From contig JAKTNV010000077.1 of assembly GCA_022747635.1 (NCBI GenBank), positions 62,001 to 126,000 of the forward strand: a stretch of DNA of 64,000 nucleotides. The letters are read 5' to 3'. Every line of letters starts with the position of its first letter. The first letter of the stretch is position 1. This DNA is from Hetaerina americana (taxonomy: Eukaryota > Arthropoda > Insecta > Odonata > Calopterygidae). A model generated the notes under the pieces. That model made no database searches and was not told the DNA's origin. It saw only the letters and a program-made list of their open reading frames with translations. The translations under genes and the position numbers were made by a program. This document shows, piece after piece, positions 43,749 to 53,400 of the stretch.

Positions 43749-45660
43749 TAATAATAATAATAATAATAATACTATATTCATTTTAAAAATGGTACAACCA
43801 TATTAAATGTCGTCAATCATAATATTACTTAATATATAAACATAAGTTCTTAAATGTGATGAAGATTGTCACAAAAGAATTCATCCAATGAGTAAAGTGG
43901 GTGAGCAAGTAACCAGGTATATACCCTATTCTTGAAACTCTGGATACCATCTGATTCCAACTGAGTAGGCAGATAGTTATACAGTCGTATGTTCATATTG
44001 TGAAATGTGTTGTAAGTTGATGACAATCTACAATAAGTAGTATTTAGATTCGATTTACCTCTTGTGGAATAGTTATGGAGGTTGGATCTTAATTGGTAAG
44101 TTTCTAGATTAACTTTCACATGAATCAGAGCCTTAAAGATATACAAACAAAATACAGTCATGATTCTATACCTAATAAAAAAAGGTTTGCAGGAATCACG
44201 TGGTGGTATATTAGCAAGAGAGCGAATAGCTCTCTTTTGCAGTAGCAAAATTTGTTTAACATGAGGGGAATGACCCCATAACTCAGTACCATAATTCAAA
44301 TGACATTGAAAGAAGGCATGGTAAAGTATTAAACGATACTCATTTGAAATGATAAAGTTGAGCTTTCTTAACATATAAACAGCTTTACTAAGTTTATTAC
44401 AGGTCTGACTGATGTGAGTCTCCCAATTAAGTTTTGTATCAATATAAATTCCTAGTATTTTAGCAGTTTCAATATTAGTTGTTTTTGATTTAAGACTGCA
44501 CACAATATGCTGAGTTTTGTTAGTATTTAATTGTAAATGATTAACATCAAACCATTCCTTAGCCTGTTTTTGGGTAGGCCTAGATCGTAACTTTGCATCT
44601 TCTGGATGTTGACACTTTTGTACAAAAGTAGTGTCATCAGCATATAAAACAGATCTAGGTTTCATATTACAGGGCAAATCATTAATCATGATAATGAAAA
44701 GTACTGGGCCAAGCACAGAGCCCTGTGGTACACCACATTTTACTTTAAGAGCTGCAGACCGACAGCCATCAAGTTCAACCAATTGGTGGCGATCATCCAA
44801 ATATGACTTCATTAGTTTCAGTGCAACTCCCTTAATACCATAATATTCTAGCTTTGTTAGTAATATTGAATGATTAACACAGTCGAAGGCCTTACTAAGA
44901 TCACATAGTGTCACTGAGACTGATTCCTTTTCTTCAAATGCATTAATGACATAATTAACTATGGACTCTACTGCCAAAATTGTAGATTTCCCAGATCGAA
45001 AGCCGTACTGGGATTTGGAAAAGAGATTATTTAACTCAAAAAAATTACATATTTGATCTTTCATAATAGCTTCAAAAATTTTACCAAAAACGGGGACTAT
45101 GGAAATGGGGCGGTAGTTAGCTAAATCATCTTTATCACCTTTCTTATAGACAGGTACTGTTTTGGAATATTTTAGAGCTGTTGGAAAATCTCCTGTCTCA
45201 AAACATAAATTGACTAACATTGCTAATGGTTGCGCAATGAGCACAATAATGTCCTCTATTAGGGAGTTAGAAAGACCATAAATATCCTTACTGTTGGATT
45301 TTTTAAATTTTTTAACAGTCGATATAATATCAAGTGGAGTAACAAAATTCCATTTAAAATTTAAATTATTCGGAGGAAGATTTTGCAGCATATTACCAAT
45401 ATTGGCAGCATCAACTTTTCGAGAGAACAAATTGTCTTCAACAGCTTTTAAGAAAAAATTATTTACAGCATCTGGGGTGAAAGGAAGATTTTCTTTTCCA
45501 TTAACATGACCAACTTCTTGATTGATTACACTCCATGCTGCCTTTTGTTTATTTTTTGCATTCAATATAAAATCCTTGTAAGCATTATTTTTTGCACACC
45601 TAACTAAATTATAATAATCTATTTTGTATTTCAAGTAGGCCTCTTTGTCATGCCGGCTTC
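43749..45660 (-). mobile_element. 5'-truncated CR1-group LINE with ATT-repeat tail
   Basis: The element includes a 594-codon open frame (45634-43850) and a short 3' UTR ending in seven to eight AAT/ATT units at 43749-43775. The frame enters in mid-protein: upstream codons continue to a stop at 45670, and the first codon of the long frame is TTG, so there is no genuine start. The endonuclease domain is missing, as expected from 5' truncation during target-primed reverse transcription. Confidence 0.85.
43850..45655 (-). CDS. CR1-group reverse transcriptase (5'-truncated but open)
   Basis: Reverse transcriptase blocks in order, numbered from the TTG at 45634: VPVYKKGDKDDLANYRPISI (160-179), SQYGFRSGKST (208-218), LCDLSKAFDCVNH (243-255), GVPQGSVLGPVLF (301-313) and catalytic YADD (331-334). 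A thumb and a C-terminal region follow with ...LGIYIDTKLNWETH and LQKRAIRSL. The signatures fit the CR1/L2/Daphne-like group rather than Jockey or RTE. No stop or frameshift in 594 codons despite 5' truncation, so the copy is fairly young. It cannot move on its own because the endonuclease is missing. Confidence 0.85.
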   Translation of the reverse strand, partial: RHDKEAYLKYKIDYYNLVRCAKNNAYKDFILNAKNKQKAAWSVINQEVGHVNGKENLPFTPDAVNNFFLKAVEDNLFSRKVDAANIGNMLQNLPPNNLNFKWNFVTPLDIISTVKKFKKSNSKDIYGLSNSLIEDIIVLIAQPLAMLVNLCFETGDFPTALKYSKTVPVYKKGDKDDLANYRPISIVPVFGKIFEAIMKDQICNFFELNNLFSKSQYGFRSGKSTILAVESIVNYVINAFEEKESVSVTLCDLSKAFDCVNHSILLTKLEYYGIKGVALKLMKSYLDDRHQLVELDGCRSAALKVKCGVPQGSVLGPVLFIIMINDLPCNMKPRSVLYADDTTFVQKCQHPEDAKLRSRPTQKQAKEWFDVNHLQLNTNKTQHIVCSLKSKTTNIETAKILGIYIDTKLNWETHISQTCNKLSKAVYMLRKLNFIISNEYRLILYHAFFQCHLNYGTELWGHSPHVKQILLLQKRAIRSLANIPPRDSCKPFFIRYRIMTVFCLYIFKALIHVKVNLETYQLRSNLHNYSTRGKSNLNTTYCRLSSTYNTFHNMNIRLYNYLPTQLESDGIQSFKNRVYTWLLAHPLYSLDEFFCDNLHHI

Positions 45661-45669
45661 CACTGGTTT

Positions 45670-47080
45670 ATACTGGCATATGGCAGAAACATTCCGCCAA
45701 ACATACATGTGCAGGTTTGAGGCCCTTTCATTCACCCAGGATAATTTGATGATCGAAAGTATCAAGATGTTTGAGAGCAACAGTAAATTTTTCTGAAGTC
45801 ATCCATTAATATCCTAATAAATTCAGCAATTTAAGATCAAAAAGCATTTCCTTCGATCCAGATTGGAATGAGAATCCTTTGTAAGATTCTTGGTCAAGGC
45901 AGTCCATTAAATAGTCGCTGTTATAGCCTCTTCCACTGTTTCCTATAAATTCTCAATGGAAAAAATAACCTTTTAGTTTAAAAGTTGGCCTTAACCTTGT
46001 GGAATGTGGTGAATCTTCCACTTTAATGCCTTAATCAGGATTGTATTCCTGATATTTTGTCATAACATTCTGTTTACTTAAAACCCACAAAGTTGCCATA
46101 TTTGAGAGTACACCTCAATAGCTTGGTTCTTTTTTACCAATCTCACTTTCTACAAAATAATTGCTTCATTGTTTTTATATCCATCCAATTGATCCTACAA
46201 AATGGTTGCTTTTCATACCAATTTCAATATCAACACAATAATATCCAGAAATTAAGAATTTGCATTAAAGAAACTTAAAATGATAAATATTTCCCTGTGG
46301 GATTTTGTAAAGAGAGAAGATTATTTTGAAACCATATTGAAATTAAATTTTTGGTTTAAGTAATAATGTTTTAAATCATGCAAAAAGGGGGAAAGACAGT
46401 ATTTTAATGATGTGAAATGGAATTTATTGCATTATAATTATACATAACCAACATTAAGGTCCTCTACAAAATTTCTCCAATTAAAAAGGAAAACATTGCA
46501 AATACCTCTTTAAATTTATGCTCTTCTCTGTCAATGATATTTTCCAATTAATCTTTTTTTGATCTATGTCCGACAGTTTCTCTGCAAAGTATCCTTGAAA
46601 AAATAAATGATTTATGCAGTCAGCATTGAATTTGTCAGGAATAAAGAGCCTTAGGAAGTTTGATTTTGCATGCAGCTTATTTTATGCTCAAGATCATCTA
46701 CAAGGTAATGTAGAGCAGGGCAAACGATTAATACTTAATGCGTGATCAGTCCAGGTTCAAGAATGTAAAAGTGGGTGTGCAACTTCCTGTGGAAAGGAAT
46801 TCCAGGATGCCTTCCAGGCATGGCAGACATGACTCCTCAACTGTTTTGATGCAAGGGAACTTGTATATCTTGAAGAATATTTGGAATTTACACAAGTACA
46901 CAAAATCAGTTAATCTATTTTCACTCAAAAAATGCACACTATAATTTATTATAGACCCACTTCATGAGGTTTTAACTCTCACACAGCTTAATTGGTTCTT
47001 AGAATCATAAATGAAAGGATTGACATAATTTATTTTTCTGGGTGAATGGTTTAAGATAAGAAAGGAGAAAGCCAAGGTAG
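45670..47080. other. Unclassified sequence
   Basis: Short frames only (for example 46738-46944 plus), without motifs. No repeats shared with the rest of the window were noticed. Confidence 0.45.
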
Positions 47081-47179
47081 TAATTAGAATGTCAGTAGAG
47101 AGTAACAAAGAAAATTATCAGGATGTATTAAGCCTGTTCCTTAGATGTCCAAAAGGTGGTTCAATGGAGTCAATTTAGA

Positions 47180-47620
47180 AAAGAAAATGGCTAATTTTCA
47201 AAATAGGAATAGATTGTAGAGACAGGGGGCTAATCTGCAACCTTTAAATAATTTAGACTGTTATCAGGTATAAGAAGGGAATGAAGAGTCCAAAGGGGTG
47301 GTGTTAGGAAGAGGAGTTGATGGAAAATGCTAGGTGACTCGGAAGGGAATCAGTTAGATTTAATTACAGATTTAGGAACAGTGTATTCCATTTGCACAGC
47401 TTCTTGGAAGCCAATGCAGATACTGCCCACAATTTTGTTGTTATGAAGTATTGAGTCAACTTAAAAAGGATAAGACAAGGGCAGTGGTTTGGATATTGGA
47501 ATGCAGAAGCATTTCATGGATTAACAATTAAGGAGTACCTACAGGCTGTAGGGAAAATCATGGAGGATGATAAAGAGTTGAGTATTATGGAAGAAAAATG
47601 GGAATGCATCAAAATATCAA
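47180..47620 (+). mobile_element. Old RTE LINE fragments, shuffled order
   Basis: 47185-47260 reads like ILQKIGIDWRERRLIRNL (RT, residues 674-691). It is followed at 47325-47615 by WKMLGDSEGNQLD, RIRQGQW and KEYLQAVGKIMEDDKELSIM, which belong to residues 254-350. The RT piece therefore precedes the endonuclease piece: two fragments or a rearranged copy. Stops present. Confidence 0.75.
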
Positions 47621-47624
47621 TAAA

Positions 47625-48185
47625 CGCGTCATGCCTTAAGCAAGGTATTTACACTGATTGGGATCTTCCCTCAGACTTTACTTTTCTATGTATATGCAAC
47701 TGTCCAACAGAGAATAATATTCTTGTAACAGTTGCCATCCAGATCAAACCAAATGCTCCATGCCTTAATACCTGTACATAAGAAGATACATTATTTGCAA
47801 TGACCCTGACTACCTAGATAGTTCCTTTCTAATCTATACTATGCCCTTTTCAAAACGACCTTTCTCCACCAAGTCCTCAGAAATATGAATACTAATTAAT
47901 ATTCCTTACATAATCAATACTTCTAGTGACAAATGTTTCATGGATGTGGTTTTGAATGTAGCAGATCCTTCATATATACCCCCTCTGCCCCCAGCACACT
48001 CCATGCTATCCCCATCATTCTAAAATTCCACCACCTTATTCTTCCTTTTGAAACCCTATTCTTACCTTTGCTTCCATCCAGTATCCTCAGACCCTTCTGT
48101 TAAAATATTTTCCTTAGTTCCTTCCATCTCTCCCTTAAAAAGGTGTCTTGCAGCTTTTCATCATATAAAGGGAATATATGTATAA
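47625..48185. other. Unclassified sequence upstream of the RTE 3' end
   Basis: AT-rich with a C-rich stretch at 47980-48150. It has some resemblance in wording to RTE 3' sequence but no ordered match. Confidence 0.35.
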
Positions 48186-48296
48186 TATAAATATTTTTTT
48201 TAAGGTAATCTACCGGTTAAGGTAGGTTTTTCGATGGACACAACTACCAAATAAATATTTTGTGACTACTAACAAAACACAACCCTAAATTCTACT

Positions 48297-51272
48297 CTAA
48301 ACCAGGTCCCTCTTCATCTCTGAGTACTTTCTTCCGCCCTTCATCCCGTCCAACATCCCTATCCTGTTCCTTCCCTTTCCTCTTTTGCCCAACATTCTAC
48401 CCTCTATCACAGTCTTCAACATCCCACTGCCGGTCAACACCCCCTTCATCCACTTTTCCTGCCTCCACAGGATTGCTCCCAACAAACCCCTCTCTTCGCC
48501 CACCATACCAAGTACTTCCTCATTTGTTTTCTTCTCTGTCCATTTCACCTTCTCCATTCTTCTCCACACCCACATTTCAAAAGCCTCCAGTCTACGTCTA
48601 TCCTCCTGCTTCAATGACCACGTTTCCGCGCCGTACATAACTACGCTCCATATCAAAGTTTTTACGAGTCTTTTCTTAACATCCTTACTCAAAGTCCCCG
48701 TCATCAACTCCCTCCTCCTCGTGAAAGCCTCTTTGCCTAGCGCAATTCTTCTCCTTACGTCCCTACTACTTTGACCGTGTTGGTCCAAAACACTACCGAG
48801 ATACGTAAACTGTTCTACCTGCTCTAGTTTTTGCCCTCCTATTTTGATGTTAAGCTTGCCCTTTTTCTTTCTAGAAAATCGCATAACCTTTGTTTTATTA
48901 ATGTTGATTCTCATCCCATACCTGTCGCACTGAATTTCCAATTCACTCAGCAATGCTTGCAGCCCCTTAGCTGACTGACAAACTAAAGCTTGGTCATCAG
49001 CAAACCTAACTGATTTTACGAATTCCCCGCCCACTTTCATTCCTACCTCGAGTTCTTTCCATGCCTCTTTGATCATTTCCTCAGCATACAGGTTGAACAG
49101 CAACGGTGATAATGGGCAACCCTGCCTTACACCCCTTCCTAACACTGCCCATCCTGGCTCCCCGTTTCCCACCCGCACCTGAGAAGTCTGAGACATGTAC
49201 AGGTTGCGGATTAGCCTCCTTTCCCTCCAATCTATTCCTATTTTCTGCAATATACTCATTATTTTTTCCCAATTCACTCTATCAAACGCTTTTTCGAAAT
49301 CTACGAAACAGGCAAATACCTCCTGGTTGTGTTCTATATTCCTCTCGATTAATAATCTCATTACTGCAATGGCATCACGCGTACCTCTCCCCTTCCTAAA
49401 CCCAAACTGATCATCCCCTAAGTAATCATTTGCCCTACTCTCTATCCGTTTGTTTATGATCCTGAGAACAACTTTAGCTGCGTGGGATATCAAACTAATT
49501 GTCCTATAGTCCTCACATGACGTGGCCTTTACCTTTTTCGGAATCGGAACTAAAACTGCTCTCACAAAGTCTTCCGGCCAGATTCCCTCCTCATAAATGC
49601 TACGGATCAGCCCATATAGCCTCTTCCTCCCACATTTTCCTAAGCATTTTAAAAGTTCCACGGGAATGTTATCTACCCCCACGGCCTTATTTAGTTTCAT
49701 CTCCCTTAATGCCCTTTCTATCTCATTGTCTAGTATGCCTGGACCTAAGCTGTCTTCCTCTACGTCATTTTCTTTTTCAATGTCTAACTGTGTTGGTCTG
49801 AGTTCTTTACTATACAGTTCTTCTATATACTCCTTCCATCTCTCTTGGATCTTTCCTGCGTCAACTATTACCTTACCCGGCTTATCTCTAACTATTAGCA
49901 TAGCTCTTCTTTTCTTACTTCCCGATAAAGATTTAACTTTGCTGTACAGCGCACCGATTTCACCCTTCCTCTGCAGACTTTCCATATCCTCGCACTGCGT
50001 CTTCCACCATGCGTCTTTTGCCTTATTTGTTGCCCGCCTCAATTTATTGTTCAATTCTTTGTACTTCATTTGGCCTATTTCTGTATTTATATTCTTCCAT
50101 TTTTGCCGCTCATCCATCTTTGTAATCATCTCATCCGTGATCCATGGTTTCCTAGTCCTTTTAGCGTTAACGGTTCCAATAGTGTCTTTTGTGGCTTTAG
50201 ACAACCCTTTTTTGATCATTTCCCATTTTTCTTCGATAGTAATAAGCCCTTTACCATCCTCCATGATTTTCTCTACCGCCTGTTTGTATTCCTTCCTTTT
50301 CAACCCATTTAATGCTTCTACATTCCATTTTCTAACTTGCCGCCCCTGCCTTATCTTTTTGAAACGTACGCTACATTTCATAACAACTAAATTGTGGTCT
50401 GAGTCCGCATCCGCTCCCGGAAAGCTGTGGGAATTTATCACACTATTCCTAAACCTGTGTCTAACCAGGATATAATCTAGCTGATATCTTCCTGAGTCAC
50501 CTGGCATTTTCCATGTATACCTGCGTCTTTTGTGGTGTCTAAACCAAGTGTTGGTGATGACTAACCCCTGTCTCCTGCAGAACTCAACTGTTTTCTCCCC
50601 GCGGTCATTCCTCGTGCCTAAACCGTAGTCGCCCACCTCATCACCATCTCTTCCTTCGCCTACCCTCGCATTCCAATCCCCCATCACTATCAAATGTTTC
50701 CCTGCAGGAACACACGCGATCATGTACTCTAACTGATCGTATATCTTATCGACCTCTTCTTCCTTATGGTTGCTTGGTGGCATGTATACCTGAATAATAA
50801 CTAAGTTCGTCGGTTCTGCTTTTATCTCCACTAGTAGTATTCTATCCGTTACCTGCTCTATGTTACCTACGCTTCTTCCTACCTCTTCATTTAATACTAT
50901 GGCAACCCCTCGTTGGCTCTCGTCCCCACCGCTGTATATTATTCTATACTTATCACTCCAGTAATCCCCGCTATCTTTCCATCTCACCTCGCATAGACCT
51001 AAAATATCTATATTTCCCCTTTCCATCTCTCGCTTAAAATTCTCCAATTTCCCTGTCCTCATCATTGTCCTAACATTCCACGTTCCTATTCTAACTAATT
51101 TTGTCTTCTTCTCCTGCGTCTTCTGTCCTGCTGCTGCTGGTTTTCCCTTGCAAGGGTTTCGTGGGATGACGACCGCGGAAGCCTTGCCTCCCCCGCTGCC
51201 GGGCACGACACACGGCCGATTGGGCCGAGCCCCGTGGTTGCCAGGACTCAAATTATCTCTATTGTCCATCAT
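48297..51272 (-). CDS. RTE ORF2: APE endonuclease and reverse transcriptase
   Basis: 991 codons starting MMDNRDN. Endonuclease: GTWNVRTM (63-70), LCEVRW (93-98), VMGDWNARVG (197-205), LDYILVRHRFRN (265-276), SDHN (291-294). Reverse transcriptase: VPIPKK...EDYRTISLISHAAKV (575-601), DQFGFRKGRGTRDAI (621-635), FVDFEKAFDRVNW (656-668), GVRQGCPLSPLLFNLYAEEM (714-733) and catalytic FADD (757-760). Then TYLGSVLD and a C-terminal domain with VMYGAETWSL and RRMEKVKW. Length and motif set are those of the RTE clade (annotated in many genomes as craniofacial development protein 2-like). Nine or more decayed relatives in the window align to it. Confidence 0.95.
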   Translation of the reverse strand: MMDNRDNLSPGNHGARPNRPCVVPGSGGGKASAVVIPRNPCKGKPAAAGQKTQEKKTKLVRIGTWNVRTMMRTGKLENFKREMERGNIDILGLCEVRWKDSGDYWSDKYRIIYSGGDESQRGVAIVLNEEVGRSVGNIEQVTDRILLVEIKAEPTNLVIIQVYMPPSNHKEEEVDKIYDQLEYMIACVPAGKHLIVMGDWNARVGEGRDGDEVGDYGLGTRNDRGEKTVEFCRRQGLVITNTWFRHHKRRRYTWKMPGDSGRYQLDYILVRHRFRNSVINSHSFPGADADSDHNLVVMKCSVRFKKIRQGRQVRKWNVEALNGLKRKEYKQAVEKIMEDGKGLITIEEKWEMIKKGLSKATKDTIGTVNAKRTRKPWITDEMITKMDERQKWKNINTEIGQMKYKELNNKLRRATNKAKDAWWKTQCEDMESLQRKGEIGALYSKVKSLSGSKKRRAMLIVRDKPGKVIVDAGKIQERWKEYIEELYSKELRPTQLDIEKENDVEEDSLGPGILDNEIERALREMKLNKAVGVDNIPVELLKCLGKCGRKRLYGLIRSIYEEGIWPEDFVRAVLVPIPKKVKATSCEDYRTISLISHAAKVVLRIINKRIESRANDYLGDDQFGFRKGRGTRDAIAVMRLLIERNIEHNQEVFACFVDFEKAFDRVNWEKIMSILQKIGIDWRERRLIRNLYMSQTSQVRVGNGEPGWAVLGRGVRQGCPLSPLLFNLYAEEMIKEAWKELEVGMKVGGEFVKSVRFADDQALVCQSAKGLQALLSELEIQCDRYGMRININKTKVMRFSRKKKGKLNIKIGGQKLEQVEQFTYLGSVLDQHGQSSRDVRRRIALGKEAFTRRRELMTGTLSKDVKKRLVKTLIWSVVMYGAETWSLKQEDRRRLEAFEMWVWRRMEKVKWTEKKTNEEVLGMVGEERGLLGAILWRQEKWMKGVLTGSGMLKTVIEGRMLGKRGKGRNRIGMLDGMKGGRKYSEMKRDLV

Positions 51273-51456
51273 ATTTTTCTAGGGAATGATAATTGAGGTG
51301 GTTTCCCGTTGCCTTCCTCAATAGTGTTTTTAACGTGACACCATCACTTACTTGCCGCCCCACTGGGGTCAGACGCCATTGCAGCCGCCTCACTGAGGAA
51401 CAGACGCTGCGTGGACTACCTTTCGTCTGGCTCCTAACCTTCGACCTATCTGGCAT
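51259..51456 (-). CDS. RTE short ORF1 overlapping ORF2
   Basis: 65 codons from ATG at 51456 (MPDRSKVRSQTK) to TAG at 51261-51259, basic in composition. It overlaps the ORF2 start by 14 bases (ATGATGGACAATAG). A very short ORF1 overlapping ORF2 is known from the founding RTE-1 element. Function unknown; translation could couple ORF2 expression. Confidence 0.45.
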   Translation of the reverse strand: MPDRSKVRSQTKGSPRSVCSSVRRLQWRLTPVGRQVSDGVTLKTLLRKATGNHLNYHSLEKYDGQ

Positions 51457-51567
51457 GGGTGACCCTACCAGGAGCAATAATTATTACTCCCGCCAGCACA
51501 GCTCTAGGGGTCATCGGAACGCACAAGCCCTTCCACCACGTCAAGGTTGTAGTCCGGGGAGGGAATA

Positions 51568-51770
51568 TAAATATATATATACGTAAATGCATGTGGCTAA
51601 GCAGTAAACACATACATATACAGTACATAGTAAGTACATGCATATATGTAGTATATATATATATATGTGCAGCTAAGAGGTCAAGATGTTATCTTAATTA
51701 TATATATATATATATACACATATATAGATATATATATATATATATATTTATTTACATATATAAGACAAAT
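51568..51770. repeat. TA-rich microsatellite region
   Basis: Runs of TATATA with CATATA/TACATA interruptions at 51570-51590, 51640-51665, 51700-51720 and 51725-51750. Confidence 0.85.
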
Positions 51771-51799
51771 AAAGTAGAATAGCAACATTTAAAATGACA

Positions 51800-52262
51800 C
51801 GCACACGGATAATTGTTCAAGCTTTCAGCCCTCTCAGAGGCCTTCTTCAAGAGAGACTGAAAATATTCTGTTGCTTTGGAGAGAGGAAAGAATTACGGGT
51901 GGGGAGGGGAGGTGTGGAGGGAATGCTGGGAGAGAAATTAAGAATGGCGGTTAAGGGTGGGAATTTTGAAAGAATGGAAAGCTAGTTTGTAGGCGGATTC
52001 ACGAGTTCTCACCTCTATGTTGGTGGCTGAATCAGGTAGGGATTCTAGGATGGTGAAAGCAAAACACTAGTTGAATGAAAGGTTGTGGGAATAGGCGTGT
52101 GAAGGGATAGGAAGAGAAGAGAGTGAGGCAGAAATACAACAGGAGTACCGGTAATTATTCATTCGGATGGATAAGGGGGTAATGCAATCATGTATGTAAA
52201 AAGAAGTGCAATGTTTGCATGATAAAAGATAAAGAACATTTTTTGAGAGGCAATTAGCATGG
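51800..52262 (-). mobile_element. Penelope-like element, 3' fragment with GIY-YIG endonuclease
   Basis: On the minus strand LSKNVLYLLSCKHCTSFYI and then SIRMNNYRYSC (about 52249-52140) match the GIY-YIG domain of Penelope-like elements (VVYLL-C-x2-C-x3-YIG...RM-x2-H). The tail HAYSHNLSFN is followed by a TAG and then FTILESLPDSATNIEVRTRE to TAA at 51940-51938. The Gly of YIG is His here, and the stop at about 52066 breaks the frame. The non-coding end reads LEEGL-type sequence near 51845. The 5' side is cut at the 39-bp minisatellite; the RT part is missing. Confidence 0.75.
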
Positions 52263-52286
52263 GAACGAGGTGAGGGGGCAATGAGG

Positions 52287-52404
52287 GGATCAATAGCATT
52301 GATTACTATTTGTGTCGATAGATAATAATCAATAGCATTGATTACTATTTGTGTCGATAGATAATAATCAATAGCATTGATTACTATTTGTGTTCCACTT
52401 ATTT
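52287..52404. repeat. 39-bp minisatellite, three copies
   Basis: CAATAGCATTGATTACTATT begins at 52291, 52330 and 52369, giving an exact 39-base period. The first two copies are identical; the third passes into duplicated block I. Each unit contains the near-palindrome AATCAATAGCATTGATT. Because 39 is a multiple of three, a minus-strand frame shows a 13-residue repeat, but no real protein is suggested. Confidence 0.9.
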
Positions 52405-53129
52405 GATAACCTATACCAGAATCAACTAAAAGGCTTCCATAACTGTGCTTAAACACTAAGATAGGTTTATATATGGAAATAAACTAATGTCTAATGGCTA
52501 TTAGCCCAGAATGACTATAGAAAACTGTTTGTTTGAAAACTGAGTGTTTAGTTTAGAAGAAGTAAAGGTATATCTATATAGGTTCCTATATATCTCAATA
52601 TGGGAATGTGACCAAACTTCTTGGTGAATAATTGTGGGGATTTTATTGCTGATGTCATCTTAGGGAAAGTGAATTGGCAGTTTTTAGTATCCCATTCTAC
52701 CAGAAAATAAGGATTGGAATGCTGCTACATTTTGCAGAATATTATATTCCAGTTAAGATGGCCTTGAGGTATTTTGGTCCAAAGCACCCTTGGTTTATTT
52801 ATGAGGGCCAAATAAGGGGGGGAGTATGGAGAAATTTTACATGTGCAGACTTTACAAACTAGATTATTTTAAATGCTGCTGCTATAGAAGAAATGTGGCT
52901 CATTTGGGAATAGCATAGAACTTGTTTTTACTTTGGGTTTGAAATGCATGGGTTTGGATATCAAGGCTTTTTGCCAAATGAGATTCATTCCAATTTTAGG
53001 TGATGGATAATAAATAAAGTCATTCTCTTATTCAAATTTTTAAAGAACATATTGAAAGACCCAAAAATTAGAAGCTAAATTACTTAACCTCTAGGTTTCA
53101 AATTACCATTGTTATGAAAAATTGAAACA

Positions 53130-53400
53130 TCTGCTTGGTTTGGGGAATTCTACCTGGTTTTGTAATGCTTTATCCTTCAGGAGACCCAGGTTTGAACCCT
53201 TGAGATGGCAGGTATATGTGATTCTTTGCAAAGAGTACTTTCAGTGATTACAATGTCCATCCGGTGGGAAGTTAAACTATGTTACTCTTAGATACTTCTG
53301 GTCATTCATGGTAAGATAGCTGATACTGGGTTGCTCTTCATCTTTTCCACTCATCCCTTATTGTAATAATGATCTCAGCCATTTAACATTGCCCTGAAAA
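53130..53400 (+). mobile_element. Old tRNA-derived SINE
   Basis: The head includes a B-box-like GGTTTGAACCC at 53189-53199, preceded by TTTTGTAATGCTTTATCC, a worn A box. The body has GAGTACTTTCAGTGATTACA, TGTCCATCCGGTGGGAAGTT, ACTGGGTTGCTCTTCATC and AATAATGATCTCAGCC. The body words recur at 11045-11220 and weakly at 42060-42215. Confidence 0.55.

Larger units (their letters stand above)
48190..51567 (-). mobile_element. Near full-length RTE-clade non-LTR retrotransposon
   Basis: On the minus strand: 5' region (51567-51457) with GACGTGGTGGAAGGGC and later AGGCAACGGGAAACCACCTC, both frequent in RTE 5' ends; a short ORF1; a 991-codon ORF2; and a 3' UTR of about 105 bases. The 3' UTR contains the GGTAGATTACCTTAA word shared with the old copy at 38160-38185. 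All catalytic motifs are present and no stop interrupts ORF2, so this is the youngest RTE here and could have been active recently. AT microsatellite flanks its 5' side. Confidence 0.9.

Noticed and set aside
49597..50475. 292-codon plus-strand frame
   Set aside because: Antisense shadow of the RTE ORF2; its composition follows from the reverse-strand codons.
52067..52456. 129-codon frame with a 13-residue repeat, looking like a repeat protein
   Set aside because: The repeat is the 39-bp minisatellite. The C-terminal half is a Penelope GIY-YIG fragment and the N-terminal part is duplicated non-coding sequence.
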